Source of the DNA: 62-47 sp044463945
Lineage (GTDB): Bacteria > Pseudomonadota > Alphaproteobacteria > Rhizobiales > Xanthobacteraceae
Reading direction: 5' to 3'
Assembly (NCBI GenBank): GCA_044463945.1
Contig: JBIQLW010000010.1
Coordinates: forward strand, 32,800-96,799
Length of the DNA: 64,000 nucleotides
Shown here: one piece after another, positions 37,496-45,672 of the stretch
Layout: each line of letters opens with the position of its first letter
How positions within the stretch are numbered: the stretch's first letter is position 1
Notes under the pieces: generated by a model
What the model was told of the DNA's origin: nothing
Databases searched by the model: none
What the model saw: the letters and a program-made list of their open reading frames with translations, nothing else
Translations under genes and position numbers: made by a program

Positions 37496-39121
37496 TCAGA
37501 ACTGGTAGCGCACGCCCGCCCGGCCGCCGGCGCCGAACAGTCCCTCGCCGCCGCGCACTTCGCCCTGCACGAAGGTGGAGAAGCCATTTCCGTGATCGAA
37601 GTTGACGCGGGCGATGCCCTGGCCGCGCACCTTGCCTTCATCGCTCGGCAGCACCGCGGTTCCGGCGAACGCGCCGCCGGTGGCGCCGTCGCTGATGACG
37701 CCGCCGATAACGCTGACGTCGCTATAGATCAGACCGGTCAGCACGGTGGTGACGCGGGTGGTGTTCCACATGCTCTCGAAGCCGATGCGGGCACCGCCCT
37801 GGACGCGCCAGGCTTCGCCGTTCTGCAAGCCGAGGCCCGCAGCGCTCGCGGCGTATTCCGAGTTGACATAGCGGAAGCCAACGGTCGGCTCGATCCACAC
37901 CGTGCTGGAAATCGGGAAGCGATACTGGAAGTTCGACGCCACCACGTAGTTGTTGACGTCGGTGCCGCCCGCGCCGGACACCGCCGGGTTGCCGAAGCCG
38001 TTGTTGAACGCAAAGATCTCGCTGAAGTTCAGACCGATCGACAGGAAATCCACCTTGAAGGTGGTGTCGTTGGAGAACCCGCCGTTGAAGTAGGTGTAAT
38101 AGATACCCGCTGACGGCCCGGAGACGCGCACCTTGCCGTTCGCGGTGCCGACGCCGGCGATCGGGCTCACGGCGGCCCCGGTCTGGGTGACCGTGGTGGT
38201 AAACGAGATGTCGCTCTCCATGTAGCCGCCGAGCAGGCCGACGATCAGGCCGTCGCCGGCACCGACCACGTTGCGGAAGGTCATATCGACGCCGCCGATC
38301 ACGCCGCCGGTGCGCGCGGTCTGCCGCAAGTCGATATTGAGGCTCTGGCCGCCCGGCCCGGTGAAGCCGCCAGCAGTCCCGAGGCTGTCACGGCGCTCGT
38401 AGTCGCCGAAGCCATGAACCCAGACCCCCCAGCGCGGGCCGGTATCATAGACCGGCACGGGCGCGACCGCCTTGACTGGCATGGCCTTGAGCGGACGGGA
38501 TGCGGGCGCGCGGCGGGCGCTTTGCGGCTCCGCAGCCGGCCGCGCCGGAGCGGGATCGGGCCGGCTGGCTTCCTCGGCGCGACGCGCCGAGATCGCATCC
38601 ATCGTCGCGGTGGTCGCCTGCTGGGTGGTGGACTGCTGGACATCGCCGATCGCCTGACTGGCGAGCGCCGCCGACGAGAACGCGCCACCATGGACGTTGT
38701 CGGTGCACAGTCCGGCCACTTGGCTGAAGCCGCTGGAGGTGCCGCCGCCGGGTCCGACCGAGCCGGCGCCCGCGCCGCCCACCGTCGGCGGACAGAAAAT
38801 GGTGGAGATGCCTGGCGTCGGGACAACACCGCCCGCGCCGGCTCCAGCGCCGCCGCCCGCGCCTCCCGCCGAACCGGAACCACCTGCCGAACCGGAACCG
38901 CCTGCCGAGCCGGAACCGCCCGCAGAGCCGGAACCGCCCGCAGAGCCGGAACCACCGGCCGAACCCGAGCCGCCGGCGGAACCCGAGCCGCCAGGACCAG
39001 CCTGAGCGAATGCCGCGGAGGAGAACGCCATGCCGCCGGCCAATGCGGCAGCAAAAAGAATGACTTGCGAGGTACGAACGAGGCGGGAAACGACCATTGG
39101 CTTCAAATCTCTCAAAAACAT
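37496..39121 (-). CDS. autotransporter beta-barrel protein with Gly/Ser/Ala repeat passenger
   Basis: 541 residues. The signal peptide region is long (MFLRDLKPMVVSRLVRTSQV then a hydrophobic core ending AAFAQ, cleavage ~40); ATG 39097 is an alternative start. The short passenger holds seven GSGSAG hexapeptides (~45-88) and a Gly/Ala run, a segment with two cysteines (IFCPPTV and LCTDNV, possibly disulfide-linked), and a Pro/Ala/Arg linker. From ~245 (RWGVWVHGFGDYERRDS) to the end is an autotransporter-type 12-strand outer-membrane barrel, closing with the canonical C-terminal aromatic VRYQF. The barrel is ~300 residues, full size, whereas the passenger is unusually small and has no adhesin or enzyme domain. 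A strong terminator follows. Confidence 0.85.
   Translation of the reverse strand: MFLRDLKPMVVSRLVRTSQVILFAAALAGGMAFSSAAFAQAGPGGSGSAGGSGSAGGSGSAGGSGSAGGSGSAGGSGSAGGSGSAGGAGGGAGAGAGGVVPTPGISTIFCPPTVGGAGAGSVGPGGGTSSGFSQVAGLCTDNVHGGAFSSAALASQAIGDVQQSTTQQATTATMDAISARRAEEASRPDPAPARPAAEPQSARRAPASRPLKAMPVKAVAPVPVYDTGPRWGVWVHGFGDYERRDSLGTAGGFTGPGGQSLNIDLRQTARTGGVIGGVDMTFRNVVGAGDGLIVGLLGGYMESDISFTTTVTQTGAAVSPIAGVGTANGKVRVSGPSAGIYYTYFNGGFSNDTTFKVDFLSIGLNFSEIFAFNNGFGNPAVSGAGGTDVNNYVVASNFQYRFPISSTVWIEPTVGFRYVNSEYAASAAGLGLQNGEAWRVQGGARIGFESMWNTTRVTTVLTGLIYSDVSVIGGVISDGATGGAFAGTAVLPSDEGKVRGQGIARVNFDHGNGFSTFVQGEVRGGEGLFGAGGRAGVRYQF
38862..38987 (-). repeat. seven 18-bp tandem repeats encoding GSGSAG units
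   Basis: Seven near-identical 18-base units in frame inside the autotransporter passenger; two adjacent units are identical and the others differ by synonymous or GC-neutral changes. The array length divides by three, so gain or loss of units keeps the frame and would vary the flexible spacer length. Confidence 0.9.
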
Positions 39122-39284
39122 AATCTTTTATGAAACTACCAGCGCCCCGCTCACCCGTCTGTGATTTTTTCGACACAGTTTCGGCGCATTTCGTGGAACT
39201 CACACCCAAGCAGGCATGGTCCAGCTCAACATGTCGGATATCGTTCTCAGGGAACTATTGTTTTTCGCGAAAGGTCATTTTTTC

Positions 39285-40058
39285 ATGCGACGCCATGCCG
39301 CAGTTTTTCAGGTCGGAACGGTCGCGGCAGTACTTTGGATTTTCTCTTTTTCCGGCATTCAGGTATGGGCTCAGCAGCCCTCCCCTAATACTCTCGCCTC
39401 TTTTCGCGAAGCCGATCTGCGTCAGGGATTCTTCCGCCTCGCCTTTGGCTCCGACATGCAAAGCTTCAACGAACCCACGGCGCGGCTGCACAAGTTCGAC
39501 CGCCCGGTCGGCATCTTCATCGCCACCGATCCGCCAGCCAATGCCGCCGCGAAAGTCTATCGCTGGGCGATCGATGACTTCATTCGGCAGATGCCGGAGT
39601 TGAGGGCGCGGATCGTCGATCAATCGTCGCCGCCGGACATTCTCGTCCGCATCGTGCCGCCGGAAACCTTCAAGAGCGTCCTGACCGCCTCGCTCGGCGA
39701 GGCGCTGGCGCGGCCGTTCATCCGCCTGACCAATCCGCGCTGCACTACCCGGCTGCGCATCCGCGACGACGGTGTAATCCTGCGCGCCGACATCTTCATC
39801 CCGGCGAGCCGCGACCCCGGCGCTATCCTCGATTGCGCCTATCACGAGTCGCTCCACGCCTTCGGCCTGATGAATCATGCCGACGACCTGCGTTGGACCT
39901 CGCTGAGCCAGTCCAGGCGGTCGTCGTCGCTATCCGGCTACGACAGGGCGCTGCTTCAGGTGCTCTACGATCCGCGCCTGCGCGCCGGCATGACCGCGGC
40001 CGAGGTCGAACGGCTGTGGCCGCAGATCGTGAAACCGCCAACGCTGCGGTTTCGCTGA
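39285..40058 (+). CDS. exported DUF2927 protein with HExxH-like motif
   Basis: 257 residues. The signal peptide MRRHAAVFQVGTVAAVLWIF...VWAQQ has cleavage near residue 30. The mature part carries the DUF2927 domain: FRLAFGSD...DRPVGIFIATDPP, DDFIRQMPELRARIVD, and the C-terminal CAYHESLHAFGLMNHADDLRWTS (~185-207), which has an HExxH followed by G and a third His/Asp, like a zinc metalloprotease site. A pair of Cys (CTTR and DCAYHE) could bond. The ATG at 39285 is chosen because it begins the signal peptide; AAGG lies upstream. It lies between the divergent autotransporter and the convergent outer-membrane barrel gene. Function is unknown. Confidence 0.85.
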   Translation: MRRHAAVFQVGTVAAVLWIFSFSGIQVWAQQPSPNTLASFREADLRQGFFRLAFGSDMQSFNEPTARLHKFDRPVGIFIATDPPANAAAKVYRWAIDDFIRQMPELRARIVDQSSPPDILVRIVPPETFKSVLTASLGEALARPFIRLTNPRCTTRLRIRDDGVILRADIFIPASRDPGAILDCAYHESLHAFGLMNHADDLRWTSLSQSRRSSSLSGYDRALLQVLYDPRLRAGMTAAEVERLWPQIVKPPTLRFR

Positions 40059-40075
40059 GTGTCAGCGCGGCTCTG

Positions 40076-41761
40076 TCAGTTCTGGGCGCGGACGCCAAGC
40101 ATCACCACGGTCGCGGCGCTGCTCTGTCCTACGATGTTGGATTCCAGCCAGTCGCGGCGCAGCGTACCCTTGACCCACAGATTGCGGTTGAGCTTGTAGA
40201 TCAGGTCGCCGGAAACCGAGTAGATGCGATCGAGGCGGTTACCGTCCTGATAGTCGAGCGTGCCGTAGGTGAACTTGCCGATGCCGGTGAGCCAGCGGCG
40301 GAAGTCGTGATCGACCTCGGCGGTGTAGGTACGGGTCAGCGTGCCGGCGACGCCCGGCAGCGTGGTCTCGTCCACCGTGGTGTTGGCGATGAACTTCACG
40401 GTGGTAAGCGGCGACGCCGACCACACCAGCGAGGCGCTGGTCAGCAATCCGGTGAGTTGGCTCAGGCGCGGGTCGCGATAGCTGCGCATCGCGTAGCCGA
40501 TCGACGCCTCGCCGGTCAGCAGCCGCGTCAGTTCGAACGTGCTGCCGACCTTGGCGTAGCCGCCGTTGGAGTCGCGCTGATAGCCGAAACGATCCACGCC
40601 CGTCTCATGGATGCGGGTGTCGCCCTCGACCTCGCCGAACGGCTTGAGGCCGGGCATCACGTCGTAGCTGACGCGCGCAATACCGCCGAACTGGTTGAAG
40701 TTGCGGTCGGCGTTACTGGATGACGAGCCGTTGGTGAGCCTGGAGTCCTGAAAGGTGGTGCGGTCAGCGGTGCCGCTCACCGTTACTTGCAGGCGATTGA
40801 AGTTCTGCTCGATGCCGAGCGAGCCGCCGGTGGTGAGATAGACCGGGTATTTGCTTAAGCCGGCCGGAAGGTTGGGGCTGCCGGGATTGTCGGTGCCAAG
40901 CCGCATCCGCCATTCGCCGAGCACGCCGGTATCGCGCGAGACATCGAAGCGGCCATTGACCTTGCCGGTGAAGTCAGGTCGATCGACCGAGGTCGGCACC
41001 GAGGAGATGACGCCGGGGGCCGTGGGAAACGTCCTGTCGTAGCCGGTGAACGAGCCGCGCAGATCGGCCACCAGCGAATGGCGCTCCCAGTCGGAGGCGA
41101 TCAGCAGTTCGGGCGCGATCATGTAGAACGCCGAGCCGCGCTCCTTGTCGGTGAAGCGACCGGGATTGCTGTCGTAGCCGCCACTGACTTCGACCGCGCC
41201 CTTCACCAGGAAGCTGCCGACATAGTCGCCCACCGCGCCGAACTGATCGGTATCGGGCTTGAGCGGCCGGCGATAGGGCTGGCCGGCCACCGCGGCCGTC
41301 ATCGCCGGCGGCAGCGGCGGCTTGTTGGCGCCCTGCGACGGCGGCGGACTGATACGCGGCAGCGGTTTCATGCTGGCATAGGGATCGGGGGCGAGCGCGC
41401 CTTTCAGCCGCGGCGCGCCGGGCGAGCCCTTCGCCGCCTTGCGCGTGCTGCGCGTGCGGTTGAGTGAGTCGAAGCCGGCATCGGCGGCACCGGACGCTGG
41501 CGGGATGCCGTAAGTCGGGATCTGACCGATACGTGACGGAGCCCGGCTGTCGCGTTCCGGCGCGTCGGCACCGATCACCTGCGTCCGGCTGGTCACGCGG
41601 TCCGAGGGACCGGCGAACTGGCCCGGATTGGGGCTGAGCAGATCCGACAGCATCTGCGCCTGCGATGGCAGGGTGCCGGCGGCGAGCGCCGCACCGCAGG
41701 CGAGCAGGAGCCGCGCGGGATGCGCGCACCGCCGACCGCCGCTCCCTCGACCTCGCCTCAC
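40076..41761 (-). CDS. outer membrane beta-barrel protein
   Basis: About 561 residues with a GTG start (41761), GGAG ten bases upstream, and a signal peptide of basic N-terminus plus LLLACGAALAAGTLPSQAQ. After a Pro/Arg-rich linker of ~150 residues, the C-terminal ~380 residues alternate polar/hydrophobic in strands (FLVKGAVEVSGGYDSNPGRFTDKERGSAFYMIAPEL..., RLQVTVSGTADRTTF, GYAMRSYRDPRLSQL, TVKFIANTTVDETTL, and VMLGVRAQN at the end), the pattern of the BBP2 outer-membrane barrel family in Bradyrhizobiaceae. Upstream in-frame ATGs (e.g. 41896) would add residues without signal-peptide character. It may be a porin-like or assembly barrel; the role is unknown. It is divergent from kdsD. Confidence 0.8.
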   Translation of the reverse strand: MRRGRGSGGRRCAHPARLLLACGAALAAGTLPSQAQMLSDLLSPNPGQFAGPSDRVTSRTQVIGADAPERDSRAPSRIGQIPTYGIPPASGAADAGFDSLNRTRSTRKAAKGSPGAPRLKGALAPDPYASMKPLPRISPPPSQGANKPPLPPAMTAAVAGQPYRRPLKPDTDQFGAVGDYVGSFLVKGAVEVSGGYDSNPGRFTDKERGSAFYMIAPELLIASDWERHSLVADLRGSFTGYDRTFPTAPGVISSVPTSVDRPDFTGKVNGRFDVSRDTGVLGEWRMRLGTDNPGSPNLPAGLSKYPVYLTTGGSLGIEQNFNRLQVTVSGTADRTTFQDSRLTNGSSSSNADRNFNQFGGIARVSYDVMPGLKPFGEVEGDTRIHETGVDRFGYQRDSNGGYAKVGSTFELTRLLTGEASIGYAMRSYRDPRLSQLTGLLTSASLVWSASPLTTVKFIANTTVDETTLPGVAGTLTRTYTAEVDHDFRRWLTGIGKFTYGTLDYQDGNRLDRIYSVSGDLIYKLNRNLWVKGTLRRDWLESNIVGQSSAATVVMLGVRAQN

Positions 41762-41930
41762 GACCGATAAACTCCAGTAATTCCAGATACCTGCAAGCAG
41801 CGGCACGACCGGCGGTGGGAGCCGGCGGACAACGTCGTTAAGGGAGTTAAAACAATTATGGTTAACGAGCCGTTGAGGAATGCCGACTTGCGGCATCGCG
41901 CGGGACGGGGCGGCGTGGTAAGAGCGGCGC

Positions 41931-42944
41931 ATGACGTCAGCGAAACCAAGTGCCGCGATGCCCTCCCCCGACACCACCGCCGCAGCCGCCCTGCAATCGG
42001 CGCTGCGTACTCTCGACGCTGAGGCCGGCGGCGTCACCGCGCTGGCCGCGGCGCTTCAGGGCAGACTCGGCGAAGCGTTCGCGCGCACTGTCGATCTGAT
42101 CCGCCACGCCAAAGGGCGGGTCGTCATCACCGGGCTCGGCAAGTCAGGCCATATCGGCCGCAAGATCGCGGCGACCTTCGCCTCGACCGGGACGCCGGCG
42201 TTCTTCGTCCACGCCGCCGAGGCCAGCCACGGCGATCTCGGCATGATCACCGCCGAAGACATCGTGCTAGCGATCTCATGGTCCGGCGAGCAACCGGAAA
42301 TGAAGAACCTCATCACCTACGCCAAGCGCTTCCGCATCAGCCTGATCGCAATGACGGCGGAAAGCGATTCGACGCTGGCGCAGGCCGCCGATATCGCGCT
42401 GACGCTGCCCAAGGCGCGCGAGGCGTGTCCGCACAATCTCGCGCCGACCACCTCATCAGTGCTGCAACTGGCGCTCGGCGACGCGCTCGCCATCGCACTG
42501 CTGGAAGGCCGCGGCTTCACCTCAACCGACTTCAGCGTGCTGCATCCCGGCGGCAAGCTCGGCGCGATGCTGAAATACGTCCGCGATCTGATGCACACCG
42601 GCGCGGCGATGCCGCTCGCGCCGCTCGGGACCCGGATGTCCGACGCGCTGGTGGAAATGTCATCCAAGGGATTCGGCTGCGTCGGCATCGTCGATGGTCA
42701 TGGCCATCTCGTCGGCATCGTCACCGACGGCGACCTGCGCCGCCATATGCGGCCCGATCTGATGACCGCCCGCGTCGACGAGGTGATGACGAAAGGTCCG
42801 AAAACCATCGGCGCCAACCTGCTCGCGGGCGAGGCGCTCGGAATCGTCAACGCGCTGAAGATCACCGCGCTGATCGTGACCGAAGGCCGCAAGCCGGTCG
42901 GCATCGTGCATCTGCACGACCTGCTGCGCGCCGGCGTGGCATGA
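41931..42944 (+). CDS. kdsD: arabinose-5-phosphate isomerase (KDO pathway)
   Basis: 337 residues. A sugar isomerase (SIS) domain (~45-190: VVITGLGKSGHIGRKIAATFASTGTPAFFVHAAEASHGDLGM, with the Ser/Thr phosphate-binding loop) is followed by two CBS domains (~215-270 and 285-337). It interconverts ribulose-5-phosphate and D-arabinose-5-phosphate, the first step toward KDO for lipopolysaccharide. Length and domain order match the KpsF/GutQ/KdsD family. The ATG at 41931 is taken; an ATG nine codons later (MPSPDTT) is possible. Neighbouring genes are outer-membrane related but not KDO genes. Confidence 0.95.
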   Translation: MTSAKPSAAMPSPDTTAAAALQSALRTLDAEAGGVTALAAALQGRLGEAFARTVDLIRHAKGRVVITGLGKSGHIGRKIAATFASTGTPAFFVHAAEASHGDLGMITAEDIVLAISWSGEQPEMKNLITYAKRFRISLIAMTAESDSTLAQAADIALTLPKAREACPHNLAPTTSSVLQLALGDALAIALLEGRGFTSTDFSVLHPGGKLGAMLKYVRDLMHTGAAMPLAPLGTRMSDALVEMSSKGFGCVGIVDGHGHLVGIVTDGDLRRHMRPDLMTARVDEVMTKGPKTIGANLLAGEALGIVNALKITALIVTEGRKPVGIVHLHDLLRAGVA

Positions 42945-42952
42945 GATAAGGA

Positions 42953-43396
42953 TTAGTCCGCAGCCACCGTCAGCGTCGCGCCGTCGGCCTTGACGATGCG
43001 GACACGGCTGCCGGCCGGCGCGTCGGGGCCGGTCACACGCCAGATGGTGTCGTCGATCCGCACCGTACCGGCGCCGTCCTGAATCGGCTTCTCCAGCGTA
43101 AACACCCGGCCGACCAGCGCGTCGGTGCGCCGGTTGAGAAACGGGTTGGACGCCTCCGCCTTGCTGTTCCGTGCGAGACGCCGCCACACCGGCACCGCCG
43201 CCGCCGCGAACACCGCGAACAGCAGGATTTCCGTCTGCCAGTGCAGGTTGATGGCAAAGGACAGAAGTCCGACCAACAGCGCCGCGAGCCCGAGCCACAG
43301 CATGAACACGCCCGGCGCCAGCACCTCGATGCCGATCAGCACGAGGCCGAGAATCAGCCAGTTCCAGGTGCCGAGCGTCACGAAAAGCGAGGTCAT
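42953..43396 (-). CDS. NfeD family membrane protein
   Basis: 147 residues: two to three N-terminal hydrophobic helices (~8-75, LGTWNWLILGLVLIGIEVLAPGVFMLWLGLAALLVGLL) and a C-terminal OB-fold domain (~90-147; DALVGRVFTLEKPIQDGAGTVRIDDTIWRVTGPDAPAGSRVRIVKADGATLTVA). This is the short NfeD1b type that pairs with stomatin/SPFH proteins, lacking the ClpP-class protease domain of long NfeD. It is encoded 12 bases downstream of the SPFH gene on the same strand, the standard STOMATIN-NfeD operon. It likely assists SPFH assemblies in membrane microdomain or quality-control functions. Confidence 0.93.
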   Translation of the reverse strand: MTSLFVTLGTWNWLILGLVLIGIEVLAPGVFMLWLGLAALLVGLLSFAINLHWQTEILLFAVFAAAAVPVWRRLARNSKAEASNPFLNRRTDALVGRVFTLEKPIQDGAGTVRIDDTIWRVTGPDAPAGSRVRIVKADGATLTVAAD

Positions 43397-43408
43397 CGCG
43401 GTTCGTCC

Positions 43409-44407
43409 TCAGCGCTGCGGCGGCGTGGGTGGCGTCGTGGCGCCAGCGTTGGGCACCGAGGCGCGACGCGCGAGCCCGGCGGTCGAGGCGACATTCTCGC
43501 CGAAGGTTGCCCTGGCGATCTCGCCGATGCCGGCGAGCGAACTCAACATACTGGTGGCTTCCAGCGGAAGCATGATCACCTTCTGGTTGGGTGACTCGGC
43601 CAGTTGCCCGAACGCCTTGATATATTTGTCGGCGATGAAGTAGTTCAGCGCCGCGACGTCGCCCTTGCCGATCGCCTCGCTCACCATCTGTGTCGCCTTG
43701 GCTTCGGCTTCGGCGGCGCGTTCGCGCGCCTCGGCGTCGCGGAACGCCGCCTCGCGTCGGCCCTCGGCTTGCAGAATCTGGCTCTGCTTGGCGCCCTCGG
43801 CGCGCAGGATTTCCGACTGCCGCTGGCCTTCGGCCTGAAGGATATCGGCGCGCTTGACGCGCTCCGCCTTCATCTGGCGGCCCATCGCCTCGACCAGATC
43901 GGCCGGCGGCACAATATCCTTGATCTCGATGCGGTTGACCTTGACGCCCCACGGCGCGACCGCGGCGTCCACCACGCGCAGCAGCCGCTCGTTGATCTCG
44001 TCACGATGCGACAGCACCTGGTCGAGGTCCATCGCGCCCATTACCGAGCGGATGTTGGTCATGGTCAGGGTGGTGATCGCATGGGTGAGGTTGGCGACCT
44101 CGTAGCTCGCCTTGGCGGCATCGAACACCTGATAGAAGGCAACGCCATCCACCGAGACAGTGGCGTTGTCGCGGGTAATGACCTCCTGGCCGGGAATGTC
44201 GATGACCTGCTCCATCATGTTGATCTTGCGGCCGACCCGGTCGAAATACGGGATGATCAGGTTGAGGCCCGGCGACAGCGTGCGGGTGAAGCGGCCGAAG
44301 CGCTCGATGGTCCAGTCATAGCCCTGCGGCACGGTCTTCACGCCGGCGAACAGCGTGACGACGACGAGCAGGACCACGACAATGGCGAAAATATCGAAAC
44401 CGGACAT
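43409..44407 (-). CDS. qmcA: SPFH/stomatin-like protein (QmcA type)
   Basis: 332 residues. An N-terminal membrane hairpin or anchor (~5-27) precedes the SPFH/band-7 domain (VPQGYDWTIERFGRFTRTLSPGLNLIIPYFDRVGRKINMMEQVIDIPGQEVITRDNATVSVDGVAFYQV, ~28-100). A long coiled-coil follows (Ala/Glu/Arg-rich, EGQRQSEILRAEGAKQSQILQAEGRREAAFRDAEAR, ~200-245) and then a C-terminal tail. Prohibitin-like assemblies of this family surround membrane proteases such as FtsH. The stop lies 12 bases before the NfeD start, so they form one operon. Wording is closest to QmcA of proteobacteria. Confidence 0.92.
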   Translation of the reverse strand: MSGFDIFAIVVVLLVVVTLFAGVKTVPQGYDWTIERFGRFTRTLSPGLNLIIPYFDRVGRKINMMEQVIDIPGQEVITRDNATVSVDGVAFYQVFDAAKASYEVANLTHAITTLTMTNIRSVMGAMDLDQVLSHRDEINERLLRVVDAAVAPWGVKVNRIEIKDIVPPADLVEAMGRQMKAERVKRADILQAEGQRQSEILRAEGAKQSQILQAEGRREAAFRDAEARERAAEAEAKATQMVSEAIGKGDVAALNYFIADKYIKAFGQLAESPNQKVIMLPLEATSMLSSLAGIGEIARATFGENVASTAGLARRASVPNAGATTPPTPPQR

Positions 44408-44577
44408 CAGCCTCTCCCAGCCAGACGGCGCTCTTTATCATGGCGACACAAGATCATGCAGCCATGCCGGGCCGGCGGCCGCAACCCCCTGTTTGGTCGT
44501 AACGGCCGTGAGCCGGGTTCGAAGCCCCGGAATCACTCAAATCAGACTGAGGCTGCCCTGTCGTTCACAGCCACCCA

Positions 44578-45606
44578 TCAAAGCCACCCCTGCAACTCGC
44601 GCAGCACCACCTGACGGATCACCTCCATGCCGGGCTCGCTGTCGTTGAGGCAGGGGATCGCGGCGAACTGCTCGCCGCCGTTGTGGCGGAAGATGTCGGC
44701 GTTTTCCTGCGCGATCTCCTCCAGCGTCTCCAGGCAATCGGCGGCAAAGCCGGGCGTCACCACCGCGAGCCGCCGCACGCCGTCGCGGGCGAGCTGCTCC
44801 ACCGTCTTGTCGGTGTAGGGTTGCAGCCACGGGTCGGAGCCGAACCGCGACTGGAAGGTGAGGCGCAGCCGCTGCTCGTCGAGGCCGAGCCGCGCCCGCA
44901 GCGCCTTAACCGTCGCCACGCACTGGGTCTGATAGGGATCGCCCTTGTCGATATACGCCTGCGGCATTCCGTGGAACGAGGCGAGAATCATTTCCGGCTC
45001 GAACGGCAGGGTCGAAAGATGCGCCGTCATCGAACTTGCGAGCGCTTCGATATAGACGGGATCGTCATAATACGGCGGCGACACCCGCAGCGTCGGCTGC
45101 GCGCGCAACCCGCTCAGCACGCGAAACACCTCGTCGCACACCGTCGCCGAGGTCGCGGCGGAATATTGCGGATAGAGCGGCACCGCCAGAATGCGATCGC
45201 AGCCTTGCGCGGTCAAAGCCGCGATCCGCGACCTGATCGACGGATTGCCGTAGCGCATCGCCCAGTCGACCACGACACGATCCGGATCGTCGAGCGCGGC
45301 GGCGAGCTTGTCGGCCTGCGCGCGCGAGATCGTCTTGAGCGGCGATTCGTTTTGCGCCGTATTCCAGATTTTCTGATAGTCCTTCGCCTTGGTCGCCGGC
45401 CGCCGGCGCAGGATGATGCCGTTCAGCACCAGCTTCCAGACCAGGTTCTGTTTCTCGATCACGCGCGGGTCCGACAGAAACTCTTTAAGATAGACGCGAA
45501 CGCCCGGCGCATCGGCGGTATCGGGCGTGCCGAGATTGACCAACAGCACGCCGATCCGGCTCGGCGCGGCGGCGGCAGGCGGGGAAGACGGAGCGGGATC
45601 TGTCAT
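44578..45606 (-). CDS. hemH: ferrochelatase
   Basis: 342 residues. It inserts Fe2+ into protoporphyrin IX as the last step of haem synthesis. The N-terminal VLLVNLGTPDT opens the chelatase fold; the catalytic His is in LASFHGMPQAYIDKGDPY (~205-222) and the signature LTFQSRFGSDPWLQPYTDKT near 255, with PGFAADCLETLEEI near 290 (conserved Glu). The Cys in this last segment is noteworthy because some alphaproteobacterial ferrochelatases ligate a cluster with C-terminal cysteines; here only one Cys is seen nearby, so no [2Fe-2S] claim is made. The ATG at 45606 gives MTDPAPSSPPAA. Confidence 0.97.
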   Translation of the reverse strand: MTDPAPSSPPAAAAPSRIGVLLVNLGTPDTADAPGVRVYLKEFLSDPRVIEKQNLVWKLVLNGIILRRRPATKAKDYQKIWNTAQNESPLKTISRAQADKLAAALDDPDRVVVDWAMRYGNPSIRSRIAALTAQGCDRILAVPLYPQYSAATSATVCDEVFRVLSGLRAQPTLRVSPPYYDDPVYIEALASSMTAHLSTLPFEPEMILASFHGMPQAYIDKGDPYQTQCVATVKALRARLGLDEQRLRLTFQSRFGSDPWLQPYTDKTVEQLARDGVRRLAVVTPGFAADCLETLEEIAQENADIFRHNGGEQFAAIPCLNDSEPGMEVIRQVVLRELQGWL

Positions 45607-45672
45607 GATGGCGTTGGCTTGGCGCTCCGGCCGCGCCTTGTCAAGCAAGGCCGGCGGCGCGATGGCGAGCGA

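Noticed and set aside
44505..44560. Segment GGGTTCGAAGCCCCGG resembling a tRNA T-arm
   Set aside because: No acceptor stem or anticodon arm can be drawn around it, so it is not a tRNA.
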